Origin: Polaromonas sp. YR568
GTDB lineage: Bacteria; Pseudomonadota; Gammaproteobacteria; Burkholderiales; Burkholderiaceae_C
Assembly (NCBI RefSeq): GCF_900116715.1
Contig: NZ_FPBM01000004.1
Location: 124,001-188,000 of the forward strand
DNA length: 64,000 nucleotides
Reading direction: 5' to 3'
The notes under the pieces are model-generated. The model worked only from the letters and a program-made list of their open reading frames with translations, was not told the origin of the DNA and did not search any database. Positions 49,436 to 57,291 of this stretch are shown piece after piece. The first letter of the stretch is position 1. The number at the start of each line of letters is the position of its first letter. The position numbers and the translations under genes are program-made.

Positions 49436-49972
49436 ATGTCCAAGTTCACTATTCGTTCCACCATTCGTTCTATTCCCGTTGCTGCTGCCCTGACGCTGGC
49501 TGCGGCGTTTGCTTCCCCTGCCGTGTTCGCACAGGGCCTCGGCGTAGGCGTGGGTGCCGGTGTCGGCGTGAATGCCGGTGCGGGCACACGCTCAGCAGGC
49601 GTTGGCGCCAACACGGGTGCGGGTTTGGGCGTGTCGCTCGGCCAGAACACCAACATTGATGCCGGTGTGCGCGCCAATGCGGCCGCCAGCGGCGGCGGTG
49701 ACAGCGGCCTGGGCTCCGGCATGAGCAGCGGCCGGGTGGGCGCAGGCGCCAATGCGGGCGTGGGCGTGAATGCATCCGGCGCCAGCAACGTGGGTGGCCA
49801 GGCCGCAGGCGTGGTAGATGGCACGGGCCGTGCCGTTGCCCGCACGGGCAGCGCCGTGAAGAGCGGCGCCAAGCGCACCTATAACGGTGTGAGCAATGCT
49901 GCAGGCGGTGTGCAGGGTGGCGTGCGGGCCGGCGTGCAGGGCGGCGCCGACCTGAGCGGCGGCACCAAGTAA
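49436..49972 (+). CDS. Small exported Gly/Val/Ala-rich low-complexity protein
   Basis: 178 residues. The leader (RSIPVAAALTLAAAFASPAV) ends near AQGLG. The mature part is repetitive Gly/Val/Ala/Asn (GVGVGAGVGVNAGAG) with few charges, then TGRAVARTGSAVKSGAKRTY and an end in GGTK. It may form a surface or cell-envelope coat, but no family is recognised. A strong terminator at 50050-50086 ends the two-gene unit. Confidence 0.7.
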   Translation: MSKFTIRSTIRSIPVAAALTLAAAFASPAVFAQGLGVGVGAGVGVNAGAGTRSAGVGANTGAGLGVSLGQNTNIDAGVRANAAASGGGDSGLGSGMSSGRVGAGANAGVGVNASGASNVGGQAAGVVDGTGRAVARTGSAVKSGAKRTYNGVSNAAGGVQGGVRAGVQGGADLSGGTK

Positions 49973-50049
49973 GCGTTAGACGCTTAGCCTGAATTCAAGC
50001 GCTAAGTGCGCTTGGGTTCTTGCCACCGGATAACAAGCACTTTACGAAT

Positions 50050-50086
50050 ACCGGGCGCGGGTTGAACCTGCCGCCCGGTTTTTTTT
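50050..50086 (+). terminator. Rho-independent terminator
   Basis: ACCGGGCG (50050-50057) pairs with CGCCCGGT (50072-50079), followed by at least seven more T. It ends the two small exported protein genes. Confidence 0.9.
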
Positions 50087-50101
50087 ATGTGCGGCTTGCT
50101 T

Positions 50102-51172
50102 TTATTTTGGCCGTGGCCGTTGCAGGCTCTTGTCCGGCTGCGAAAGCGTGCCGGCGCGCAGTGACTTGACGGCAGCGGCGACGGCCTTGGCCACATTGCG
50201 CACCTCGGTCAGCACGGCCTTGTCGGCATCCAGCGTGCTGTGGCTGGTGGCATAGGGTTCGTAGTAGCCGATAAAGCGGTCCAGCCGCGCCTGGGTGCCG
50301 GCGTCGATGAGGCCCATCCAGTCCAGCCAGTCCGTCAGGCTGCGGCGCGCGCCCTCAATGCCGGCGACATCGCCGTGCACCACCACGCCATAGGCGCGGC
50401 CGGCCAGGTGCTTGGGGTAGTCCCAGCCGTTCATTTCCAGCGCCTTGGCTTCCGACGGCTTTTTGCCGTGCGTGCTGGTCGGGTCTGGGTTGCCGCCGTC
50501 GGCGCAGACCAGGCGGTCGATCATGAGCTTGAGCGGGCTGGGCGACTGGTACCAGTACACCGGCGTGAGGATGATGACGCCGTGCGCGGCCGTCCAGCGT
50601 TCGTAGATTTCGGCCATCCAGTCGCTGGTTTGCCCCAGTGAGTGGTTGGGGTAGCAGCTGCAGGGCCAGTGGCACAGCGGCATGGCGGTAGAGACGCAGC
50701 CCTTGCAGGGGTGGATGTTGAGGTGGTAGCTGGAGGTGAGCAGGCTCAAGTCGAGCACATCGCAGGCCATGCCCGCGCTTTCGAGCGAGGTTTTGGCGGT
50801 GTTCAGCAGTCGCCAGGTTTTGGAGATTTCGCCGGGGCAGGTGCCGTCGTTGCGGGCCGAGCCGCAGATGAGCAGCACGCGTGAAGGCGTGGCGGGTTTC
50901 TTCCACGCGGCTTGGGCCTTCTTCAGGGCTGCGCGTGTTGCAAGCCACTCCGTCGACAGGTCGTACTCGGGGTCGGCAAAGCCCTTGCCGGCCTTGCGTG
51001 TGAACGGCGCCTTGCGGCCTTCTTTATAGGCTTCCCACGCCACCTGCTCAAGGCGGGCCAGGGCTTCGTCTTCGCTGCGGAAGGCGGGGTCGACGAAGGA
51101 CTGCATGAAGCGCTCGTGGAAGGCGCTGCGCGTGAGGACGGCCGGCGCCTGGCCCTTGCGTACTTTGATCAT
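50102..51172 (-). CDS. Flavodoxin-fold NAD(P)H-dependent FMN reductase family protein
   Basis: 356 residues. An extra N-terminal region of about 95 residues (VDPAFRSEDEALARLEQVAW) precedes a flavodoxin-like domain: VLLICGSARNDGTCPGEIS as the FMN phosphate loop, VIILTPVYWYQSPSPLKLMIDRL for the isoalloxazine site, and a Gly-rich VVHGDVAGIEG loop. Between these lies a cluster of five Cys at about 156, 159, 167, 171 and 173 (PCKGCV, LCHWPCSCY). The reduced substrate is unknown. It stands alone on the minus strand. Confidence 0.82.
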   Translation of the reverse strand: MIKVRKGQAPAVLTRSAFHERFMQSFVDPAFRSEDEALARLEQVAWEAYKEGRKAPFTRKAGKGFADPEYDLSTEWLATRAALKKAQAAWKKPATPSRVLLICGSARNDGTCPGEISKTWRLLNTAKTSLESAGMACDVLDLSLLTSSYHLNIHPCKGCVSTAMPLCHWPCSCYPNHSLGQTSDWMAEIYERWTAAHGVIILTPVYWYQSPSPLKLMIDRLVCADGGNPDPTSTHGKKPSEAKALEMNGWDYPKHLAGRAYGVVVHGDVAGIEGARRSLTDWLDWMGLIDAGTQARLDRFIGYYEPYATSHSTLDADKAVLTEVRNVAKAVAAAVKSLRAGTLSQPDKSLQRPRPK

Positions 51173-51268
51173 CGAATCAGTTTAGTGACGCGACGCGGTC
51201 TGAACGGGTGGTTTCGATGCCGTCCTACGCGGGCTTCCGGTGGTGTCTGGGGCGGCTTCAGCCAGGCA

Positions 51269-51301
51269 CAAAAAAGCCCGCACCGGGTTGCGGTGCGGGC
51301 T
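51269..51301 (-). terminator. Rho-independent terminator of the Spy-like gene
   Basis: On the minus strand AGCCCGCACC (51301-51292) pairs with GGTGCGGGCT (51284-51275) around a 7-base loop, followed by six T. Confidence 0.88.
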
Positions 51302-51331
51302 GGGGCAGGAGCGCTTTAACGCACCGGGGGT

Positions 51332-51892
51332 TTAGCCCTTTTGCGGGGCTGGGCCACCGTGGCCGCGCGGGCCGCCGCCGTGGTGACGGCCGAACTTCTT
51401 GTGCTCGGTGTCAAAGGTCTTTTGCTGCTCAGGCGTCAGGGCCGCGTAGAAGGTCTTGGTGGCTTCGCCGCGTTTGTCCATCGCCGCGTTCATCTCGGCC
51501 ATGCGCTGGGTGCGCATTTCCTTCATCTTGTCGATGCGCTGGGGCGTAGTCAGCTTGTCGAACTCGGCGCGCTGCTCAGGCGTGGGGCGTGCGCCGCGTG
51601 CGGGCGGCTGCATGGAGGCCGTGTAGCTGGTCCATGCGCCTTCCTGCGCGGGCGTGATCTTGAGCTTGGCCTTGAGCTCGGCCTGGCGCTTGGCGATCCA
51701 TGCCTGCATCTTGGCCGGGTCATGGCGCGCCATGCGGTCACCGTGGTGGCCGGCGGGTTTGCCTGCGACGGGCGGCGAGCCGGCCGGTGCGGGGGGAGGG
51801 GTTTGCGCCATGGCGCCGGCGCCTGCGGTTGCCAGCAGGCCGGCGAGTACGAGGCTATTGAGTGAAGCACTGCGGTTGAATGCGAATTTCAT
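51332..51892 (-). CDS. Spy/CpxP-like periplasmic protein (LTxxQ motifs)
   Basis: 186 residues. A signal peptide (SLNSLVLAGLLATAGAGAMAQ) precedes a helical domain with the LTxxQ-type repeats LKITPAQEGAW and YAALTPEQQKTFD, and many Met, Arg and Lys residues (MKEMRTQRMAEMN). The tail is His/Gly-rich (KKFGRHHGGGPRGHGG), suggesting metal binding. Spy and CpxP are envelope-stress chaperones or inhibitors; this is the likely role. ATG at 51892 follows AAAGGAAG. Confidence 0.85.
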   Translation of the reverse strand: MKFAFNRSASLNSLVLAGLLATAGAGAMAQTPPPAPAGSPPVAGKPAGHHGDRMARHDPAKMQAWIAKRQAELKAKLKITPAQEGAWTSYTASMQPPARGARPTPEQRAEFDKLTTPQRIDKMKEMRTQRMAEMNAAMDKRGEATKTFYAALTPEQQKTFDTEHKKFGRHHGGGPRGHGGPAPQKG

Positions 51893-52063
51893 GGAGAACT
51901 TCCTTTCAAAGAGAAGAAGCCTGAAATCCATCGCCCGTGACATACGGCTTTTGGCTTCAGGTTGAAAGCAAGTGTGGCGGCCGTGTGTATCCACGCCATT
52001 GCCCGCCGATGACGGTATGTAAAGTTTCTTGAACGCTCACCCCTGTTGGGCTGCCTGCCGCCG

Positions 52064-53368
52064 TCAGGCGGTGCCGTGCAGCAGGGTCTGGAACAGGTCT
52101 TCGCTGCCCATTTGCCCACCCTTGAGCATGATCTCCATGCCGTCGAGCGCAGCCTCGTCGCTGTGCAGGCGGCACAGGGCGACGCCGGGTGCGAGTTGCG
52201 CCGCGTAGGACAGGCCCCAGGCGTTGAGCGCCTGCACGGCGTGGCTGGAGGTGTCGCCGCCGGCAATGCCGAGGCGGCGCAGGGGAGCGGCTTTGAGCAC
52301 GCGCGCCAGCAGCTCGCCACAGGCTTGCGCGAGTGCGCGGCTGTCTACGGCGCTGCCGGGCGCAGGGTCTGGCGCTGAAGTGCAGGCCAGCACGTGGCGG
52401 CCCTGGGCCAGCAGCCCCGCAATTTGCGCCGACATCTGCTGTGCGTAGTCTGCATCGCCGGTAAGGCGGGCAGCGTCCAGTGCGACCTGCCGGTAAGAGC
52501 TGGCTGCCTGGACCTGCAGCGCCGTCATGGGCGAGAGGCTGCCGGCCAGCACCAGCACGGGGCCGGTGGCCGCAGCGATGCGGGTTGTGGTGGCCTCTGC
52601 ATTCGCCTGCCAGTGCGCGGCCAGGGCCTGCACAACGCTGCTGGGGCCGACGGCCAGCAGGCGCTGGGTTTGTGCGCGTTGCCAGATCAGCCGGCCCACA
52701 GTGGCCAGGTGGCCGGTGTGGGCAACGTCGAGCAAGACCGCGTCAGGCTTGCGGGCCAAAAGCGCATCGAGCTGCCGGCTCAGCGCTTCGGCGTCCTGGT
52801 CGTAGCTGGGGTAGTCCACGCCCGCAACCTGCGCCAGGCCTTGCGCGGCCAGGTGCTTGCGCAGGTCGGCTTCGTGCATGGGCGTGACGGGGTGCCGGCT
52901 CATGGTGGGGTGGCGGTCTATGCGGTGGATGTTTTCACCGGCGCCTGCGAACAGGTTGCCGAACACGCAGTAGCGCCTGAGGTTGGGCTGGCCGCCCACG
53001 ATGGGCACCAGGGCGTTGCCGGCGTGCGGCTGCAGGATGCGGATGGCCGCGCCTATGCTGCCGACGTGGGGTGCGCTGTCGAAGGTCGAGCAGGTTTTGT
53101 AGTGCATGACCGGCGCGCCCAGGCGCGCGAACAGCTGGCCCACCGGTTCGAGTTCAGCGCGCATTTCGTCGGGGCTCATCGCACGGGCCGCGCCGGCAAT
53201 GCCCAGGCAGTCGAGCGGGCCTGCGCGCTGCAGTTGCGCGTCGGTTGGCAGGCCGAGGAAGAGCAGTGTGCGAAGGCCCGCTCGCGCGGCGGTGGCCAGC
53301 GTGTCGGTGGCGCCGGTGAAGTCGTCACCGTAATAGGCCACCTTGAGCCGGCCGTCGTGCGAAGCCAT
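52064..53368 (-). CDS. DUF1537 four-carbon acid sugar kinase family protein (OiaK/OtnK-like)
   Basis: 434 residues. The N-terminal Asp-rich motif is AYYGDDFTGATDTL near residue 11, the middle has VLVLAGSLSPMTALQ and the C-terminal nucleotide site is GIAGGDTSSHAVQAL. Members phosphorylate 3- or 4-carbon and branched sugar acids (OtnK, DtnK and, in D-apiose breakdown, OiaK on 3-oxo-isoapionate). It starts 3 bases after the RuBisCO-like gene, so the two are coupled. The same pairing with a RuBisCO-like protein occurs in OiaK/OiaX, which is why that role is preferred, but the substrate is not established. Confidence 0.85.
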   Translation of the reverse strand: MASHDGRLKVAYYGDDFTGATDTLATAARAGLRTLLFLGLPTDAQLQRAGPLDCLGIAGAARAMSPDEMRAELEPVGQLFARLGAPVMHYKTCSTFDSAPHVGSIGAAIRILQPHAGNALVPIVGGQPNLRRYCVFGNLFAGAGENIHRIDRHPTMSRHPVTPMHEADLRKHLAAQGLAQVAGVDYPSYDQDAEALSRQLDALLARKPDAVLLDVAHTGHLATVGRLIWQRAQTQRLLAVGPSSVVQALAAHWQANAEATTTRIAAATGPVLVLAGSLSPMTALQVQAASSYRQVALDAARLTGDADYAQQMSAQIAGLLAQGRHVLACTSAPDPAPGSAVDSRALAQACGELLARVLKAAPLRRLGIAGGDTSSHAVQALNAWGLSYAAQLAPGVALCRLHSDEAALDGMEIMLKGGQMGSEDLFQTLLHGTA

Positions 53369-53371
53369 GGT

Positions 53372-54658
53372 TTACTTGCCGAAGAAGGCGAGTGCGGCCG
53401 CCAGCTCTGGCGCCTCACGCGCATGGTCGGCCAGCGTGACGCCCGCACGCGCGGCCGCCCAGGCCTGGCGGATGCTGGCGACGCCCGCGGCCGGGCCGCC
53501 CGGGTGCGCGAGGATGCCGCCGCCGGACATAAAAAGCAGGTCGTCGTTCTTCACCGCGGCCCAGGTGGCGGGCACGGTGCCGGCCCATTGGCCTGACGAG
53601 AAGGCCGGCATGACGCGATCGTCCACGCTGTTGATGCCATCTGTCAGTGGCGTGTAGCAGTCGTGCGCCGACTCGATGACCTCTTCGTCGGGTTGCGAGA
53701 ACTTGCCCTGCAAGCCGTGCACATGCATGTGGTCGACGCCTGCCAGTCGCCACAGCGTTTGATAAGCCTGAAAGGACATGCCCAGCAGCGGGTGCCGCGA
53801 CAGCGCGCCATAACCGTTGCGGTGGCCATGGATGGCCAGGCCGGTGTGGCGGCGCAGGGTCTGCATGCCTGAATGGCCGCACCAGTTGAGGCTGGCCATG
53901 ACGCAGCTGCCGCCTTCGCGCTCGACAAGGTCGGCATGGCGTTTCATGGCATCGGTTTCATCGGTGATGTTGAAGGCCACCATGACGTGTTTGCCGGTGC
54001 GCTGCTGGTGCTCGCGCACCACGGCCATCACGGCGGGCACGCGCTGGGCCAGCGGGGCATGGGCCGGGTCGGCGCAGACTTCGTCGTCCTTGATGAAGTC
54101 CACACCGGCTGCGCACAGGCGCGCCACCAGTTCGGCGGTTTGCGCGGCGCTGAAGCCGACATTGGGTTTGATGATGGTGCCGACCAGCGCGCCTGCAGCT
54201 ACGCCCGTGGCCTTGCGTGTGCCGGCGATGCCGACCTGGGGCATGTCGAACTGCGCGCGGTAGGCGGCGGGCAGCTTCATGCTTTCAAGCCGCAGGCCGC
54301 TGGCTTCGCCCAGGTCGTAGAGGTTGCCGGAGACGGTGGCGGCCAGTGTGGGCAGGTTGGCGCCGATATTGGCAACAGGGAAGGAAATGCGCACGCGCGC
54401 GCGCCGCCAGGGGCCGCCCTTGGGTCCGGTATGGCCTTTGCGTTCCAGCAGGGCGTTGGGCAGGCTGGGCGCGTTCACGGATTCCAGCTCGTCGATCTGC
54501 TCGACGGTGGCGCGGGCGCGCTGGCGCAGCTCGTCGGTCTCGCCCTCCACGCGGGTGAAGGTGCCGCAGGACTGCTCGCCCGCCATCACCTCGGCCACCT
54601 GCGCGGGCGCCAGCGGGGTTTCGATCAGGTAGGTGGCTTCAAAGCGGTCGGCTTGCAT
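53372..54658 (-). CDS. RuBisCO-like protein (form IV, OiaX/non-photosynthetic type)
   Basis: 428 residues with nearly all RuBisCO active-site positions: Glu 28 and Thr 33 in AGEQSCGTFTRVEG (Trp 66 of RuBisCO replaced by Phe), Asn 112 in SGNLYDLG, Lys 164 in TIIKPNVGFS, the carbamate Lys-Asp-Asp-Glu at 190-193 (DFIKDDE), His 277 and Arg 280 in AIHGHRNGYG, DHMHVHGLQGKF with loop-6 Lys 319, and SGGGILAHPGG. It should enolise a phosphorylated beta-keto acid. OiaX of the D-apionate pathway works this way on 3-oxo-isoapionate-4-phosphate. The gene order with a DUF1537 kinase supports this; the VOC neighbour does not belong to that known pathway. Confidence 0.9.
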   Translation of the reverse strand: MQADRFEATYLIETPLAPAQVAEVMAGEQSCGTFTRVEGETDELRQRARATVEQIDELESVNAPSLPNALLERKGHTGPKGGPWRRARVRISFPVANIGANLPTLAATVSGNLYDLGEASGLRLESMKLPAAYRAQFDMPQVGIAGTRKATGVAAGALVGTIIKPNVGFSAAQTAELVARLCAAGVDFIKDDEVCADPAHAPLAQRVPAVMAVVREHQQRTGKHVMVAFNITDETDAMKRHADLVEREGGSCVMASLNWCGHSGMQTLRRHTGLAIHGHRNGYGALSRHPLLGMSFQAYQTLWRLAGVDHMHVHGLQGKFSQPDEEVIESAHDCYTPLTDGINSVDDRVMPAFSSGQWAGTVPATWAAVKNDDLLFMSGGGILAHPGGPAAGVASIRQAWAAARAGVTLADHAREAPELAAALAFFGK

Positions 54659-54666
54659 GGCGGTGC

Positions 54667-55206
54667 TCAGAGTTTGCTCAGATCTGGGAAGGGGCGCACC
54701 GGGTCGCTGCCGTCCCAGCCTTCGCTGGAGCTGCGGATCAGGTCGAACATCTTGCCCTTGGGGCCGGCGACTTCGGAGAGCTCGATCACGGTGCCGGGGT
54801 GGTATTCGGTGTCGAAGTAGATGAAGCGGCCGTTCTGGCCGACCTCGCCCTTCATGACCGGCTTGAAGCCCTGTTTGAGCAGGCGCTCCAGGTCGGCGTC
54901 GTAGTTGGTCGTCCAGTAGGCGACGTGCTGCAGCCCGGTGCGGCCGGCTTGCAGGAAGTCGCGGTACATCGAAGGCACGTCGTTGCGCGTCTGGATCAGC
55001 TCGACCTGCACAAAGCCTGAGTTGGCCAGCGCCACCGAGTTGTGCGGCTCATGCGACTCGCCTTTGTAGCTGTAGTTTTTGATGGGCACCTTGGGGTTGT
55101 AGAACCAGGGGCCGACGCCAAGCGTTTCGCTCCAGTACTTCATCGCGGCCTCGATGTCGGGCACGACGTAGCCCAGCTGGCGGATCTCGCCAAAAAATTT
55201 GCTCAT
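54667..55206 (-). CDS. VOC family enzyme (glyoxalase fold)
   Basis: 179 residues with two VOC modules: LGYVVPDIEAAMKYWSETLG (first ligand position is Tyr instead of His), VALANSGFVQVELIQ with a Glu, GLQHVAYWTTNYDADLERLL with His, and GTVIELSEV with Glu. At least three metal ligands therefore survive. It may be an isomerase, lyase or dioxygenase. It starts 28 bases after dctQM and ends 8 bases before the RuBisCO-like gene, so it is part of the same operon and probably acts on the same or a derived substrate. Confidence 0.85.
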   Translation of the reverse strand: MSKFFGEIRQLGYVVPDIEAAMKYWSETLGVGPWFYNPKVPIKNYSYKGESHEPHNSVALANSGFVQVELIQTRNDVPSMYRDFLQAGRTGLQHVAYWTTNYDADLERLLKQGFKPVMKGEVGQNGRFIYFDTEYHPGTVIELSEVAGPKGKMFDLIRSSSEGWDGSDPVRPFPDLSKL

Positions 55207-55234
55207 GTTGTTTTGCTCCAGTGAAATGGACGGA

Positions 55235-57118
55235 TTAGTTTTTGAGGAAACCGGTAGAGAACCAGGGCACGGCCGCCACCAGGGCCAGGCCGACCAGCAG
55301 CGCGCCCATGTAAGCCCAGATGTAGGGAATGCCTTCGTCGGGGTCGACCTTGCTGACCGCGCAGGCGCCGTAGTAGCCGACGCCGAAGGGCGGCGCGAAG
55401 AGGCCTATGCCCATGGCGAAGATCACGACCATGGCGTAGTGCACGTCATGCACGCCGACCATGCGGGCGATAGGAAAAAGCAGCGGGCCGAACAGCACGA
55501 TGGCGGGGATGCCTTCGAGCACGCTGCCCAGGATGACAAAAGCGACGATGGACACGGCGAGGAAGCCGTAGGCGCCGCCGGGCAGGCTGCCCATGATGCG
55601 CGCCAGGTCTTGCGAGAAACCCGACTGCGTGAGGCCCCAGGCCATGGCGGTGGCGCAGCCGATGATGAACATGATGGCGCCGGTGAGCGAGGCGGTTTCG
55701 ATCAGCATGGGCATGAGGCGGCGCCACGGAAACTGCCGGTACAGAAAGAGCCCCGCCAGTACCGAATAGATGATGCCGATGGTGGAGACCTCGGTGGCGG
55801 TGGCCACGCCTTCGACCACTGCCGCGCGGATGACAAAGGGCAGGATGATGGCGGGCAGGGCGATCAGCAGCAGCTTGCCGATTTCGCGTTTGCTGTAGCG
55901 GGCGACGCCGCTCAGGTCTTCATGGCGGTAGCGCCACCACACGACGGTGCAGAGCGCCAGCCCCAGCACCACGGCGGGCAGCAGGCCGCCGGTGAAGAGC
56001 GCGGCAATCGACACGCCGGTGACGGAGCCGATAGTGATGAGCACGATGGAGGGCGGAATCGTTTCGGTCTGCGCGCCGGTGGCCGACAGCAGCGCCACCA
56101 GGTCGCCGGGCTTGGCGCCGCGCTTTTTCATTTCAGGAAAGAGCACGGGCGCAATCGCGGCCATGTCGGCGATCTTGGAGCCCGAGATACCCGAGACCAG
56201 GTACATCGCACCAATCAGCACATAGCTGAGGCCGCCGCGCACATGGCCGAGCAGGCTGGCGAGGAACTGGATCATGGCCTTGGCCATGCCGGTCATCTCG
56301 ATCAGCGCGCCCAGAAAGATAAAGAGCGGCACCGCCAGCAGGATCATGTGCGACATGCCTTCGTCCATGCGGCCGACCATGACTAGCAGCGGCGTGGAGG
56401 TGGTGAGCGCGAGGTAGCCGAAGGTGGCCAGCGCGAACGAGAACGCGATAGGCACACCCGACAGCACGGTGCCGGCCACGATGACGACAAAGAAGATGAT
56501 CAGGTTGAGCTTGCCCAGCGGTTGCAGCAGCGGTTGCGCGAACCAGAACAGCGCGACGACGGCAGCGGTGCCGGCCAGCGCGATGCCGGTTTGTTTGAAG
56601 GTGCTGATGCGCAAGAGGCGCAGCACGGCGACCACGACCATGAGCCCCATGCCGACCGGAATGGCCGAGGCACGCCAGGCGTTGTTGACTTCCATCGCCG
56701 CGGTGACGATGAAGCTTTCTTCATAGGCGTATTCACCCGCCGGGTAAATCACCAGCACCAGGAAGGCGATGGAGGCGGTGATGGCGATGGTGTCGAGCAG
56801 CGCGCGGGTGTGCGGGCTGACGTTGTTGACCAGCGCCGTCATGCGCATGTGTTCGCCGCGGCGCAGCGCGACGACCGCACCCAGCATCGACAGCCAGAGG
56901 AACATGATGGACGCGAGCTCGTCTGACCAGACCAGCGGTGAATGGAAGACGTAGCGCGAGACCACGCCGGCGAACAGCACGATGATTTCGGCCAGCACCA
57001 GGGCGGCGGCGATGGACTCCACCACATAACCCAGGCCGCGGTCGACCTTGTGCGCGAGGCCGCTCAGCGGGTTCGCGGGCGGTGCGTCGGCGGGCGGTTG
57101 AAGGGAAGCGTGGGACAT
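55235..57118 (-). CDS. TRAP transporter fused permease (DctQ-DctM)
   Basis: 627 residues. The N-terminal part (about 1-180) is a DctQ-type small permease of four segments (LVWSDELASIMFLWLSMLG, RRGEHMRMTALVNN). From about 200 the DctM large permease of twelve segments follows (SGVPIAFSFALATFGYLAL, LAVPLFIFLGALIEMTGMA, ISGSKIADMAAIAPVLFPE, LGSVLEGIPAIVLFGPLLFP). It uses the sodium gradient to bring in an organic acid captured by the DctP binding protein. The two subunits are separate genes in most systems, so the fusion is a variant. Confidence 0.93.
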   Translation of the reverse strand: MSHASLQPPADAPPANPLSGLAHKVDRGLGYVVESIAAALVLAEIIVLFAGVVSRYVFHSPLVWSDELASIMFLWLSMLGAVVALRRGEHMRMTALVNNVSPHTRALLDTIAITASIAFLVLVIYPAGEYAYEESFIVTAAMEVNNAWRASAIPVGMGLMVVVAVLRLLRISTFKQTGIALAGTAAVVALFWFAQPLLQPLGKLNLIIFFVVIVAGTVLSGVPIAFSFALATFGYLALTTSTPLLVMVGRMDEGMSHMILLAVPLFIFLGALIEMTGMAKAMIQFLASLLGHVRGGLSYVLIGAMYLVSGISGSKIADMAAIAPVLFPEMKKRGAKPGDLVALLSATGAQTETIPPSIVLITIGSVTGVSIAALFTGGLLPAVVLGLALCTVVWWRYRHEDLSGVARYSKREIGKLLLIALPAIILPFVIRAAVVEGVATATEVSTIGIIYSVLAGLFLYRQFPWRRLMPMLIETASLTGAIMFIIGCATAMAWGLTQSGFSQDLARIMGSLPGGAYGFLAVSIVAFVILGSVLEGIPAIVLFGPLLFPIARMVGVHDVHYAMVVIFAMGIGLFAPPFGVGYYGACAVSKVDPDEGIPYIWAYMGALLVGLALVAAVPWFSTGFLKN

Positions 57119-57166
57119 GAGGTCTCCGGGAAGAGGGCGAGAGGATTGCGGCTACTGGTTTTAGCG

Positions 57167-57273
57167 CCTTCCCCCGCTGGGGGAAGGTTGGGATGGGGGC
57201 TTGCGGCAGAAGCAAAAGCGCTTGCTCAATCGCCGCTGGCCCTCACCCCTACCCTCTCCCAGGGGGAGAGGGG
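57167..57273. repeat. REP-like palindromic repeats between dctP and dctQM
   Basis: Two G/C hairpins: CCTTCCCCC-GCT-GGGGGAAGG (57167-57187) and CCCTCTCCC-AGG-GGGAGAGGG (57253-57273). The CCCTCTCC/GGGAGAGG core is a well-known dispersed bacterial motif. In this position it could stop polymerase or protect the upstream dctP message. Confidence 0.65.
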
Positions 57274-57291
57274 GGAAGAGAGGGGAAAGCC

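Noticed and set aside
55199-56386. A 395-codon open frame antisense to the TRAP permease
   Set aside because: Its product is Asp/His/Gly/Gln-rich and hydrophilic, the mirror of membrane helices, with no domain.
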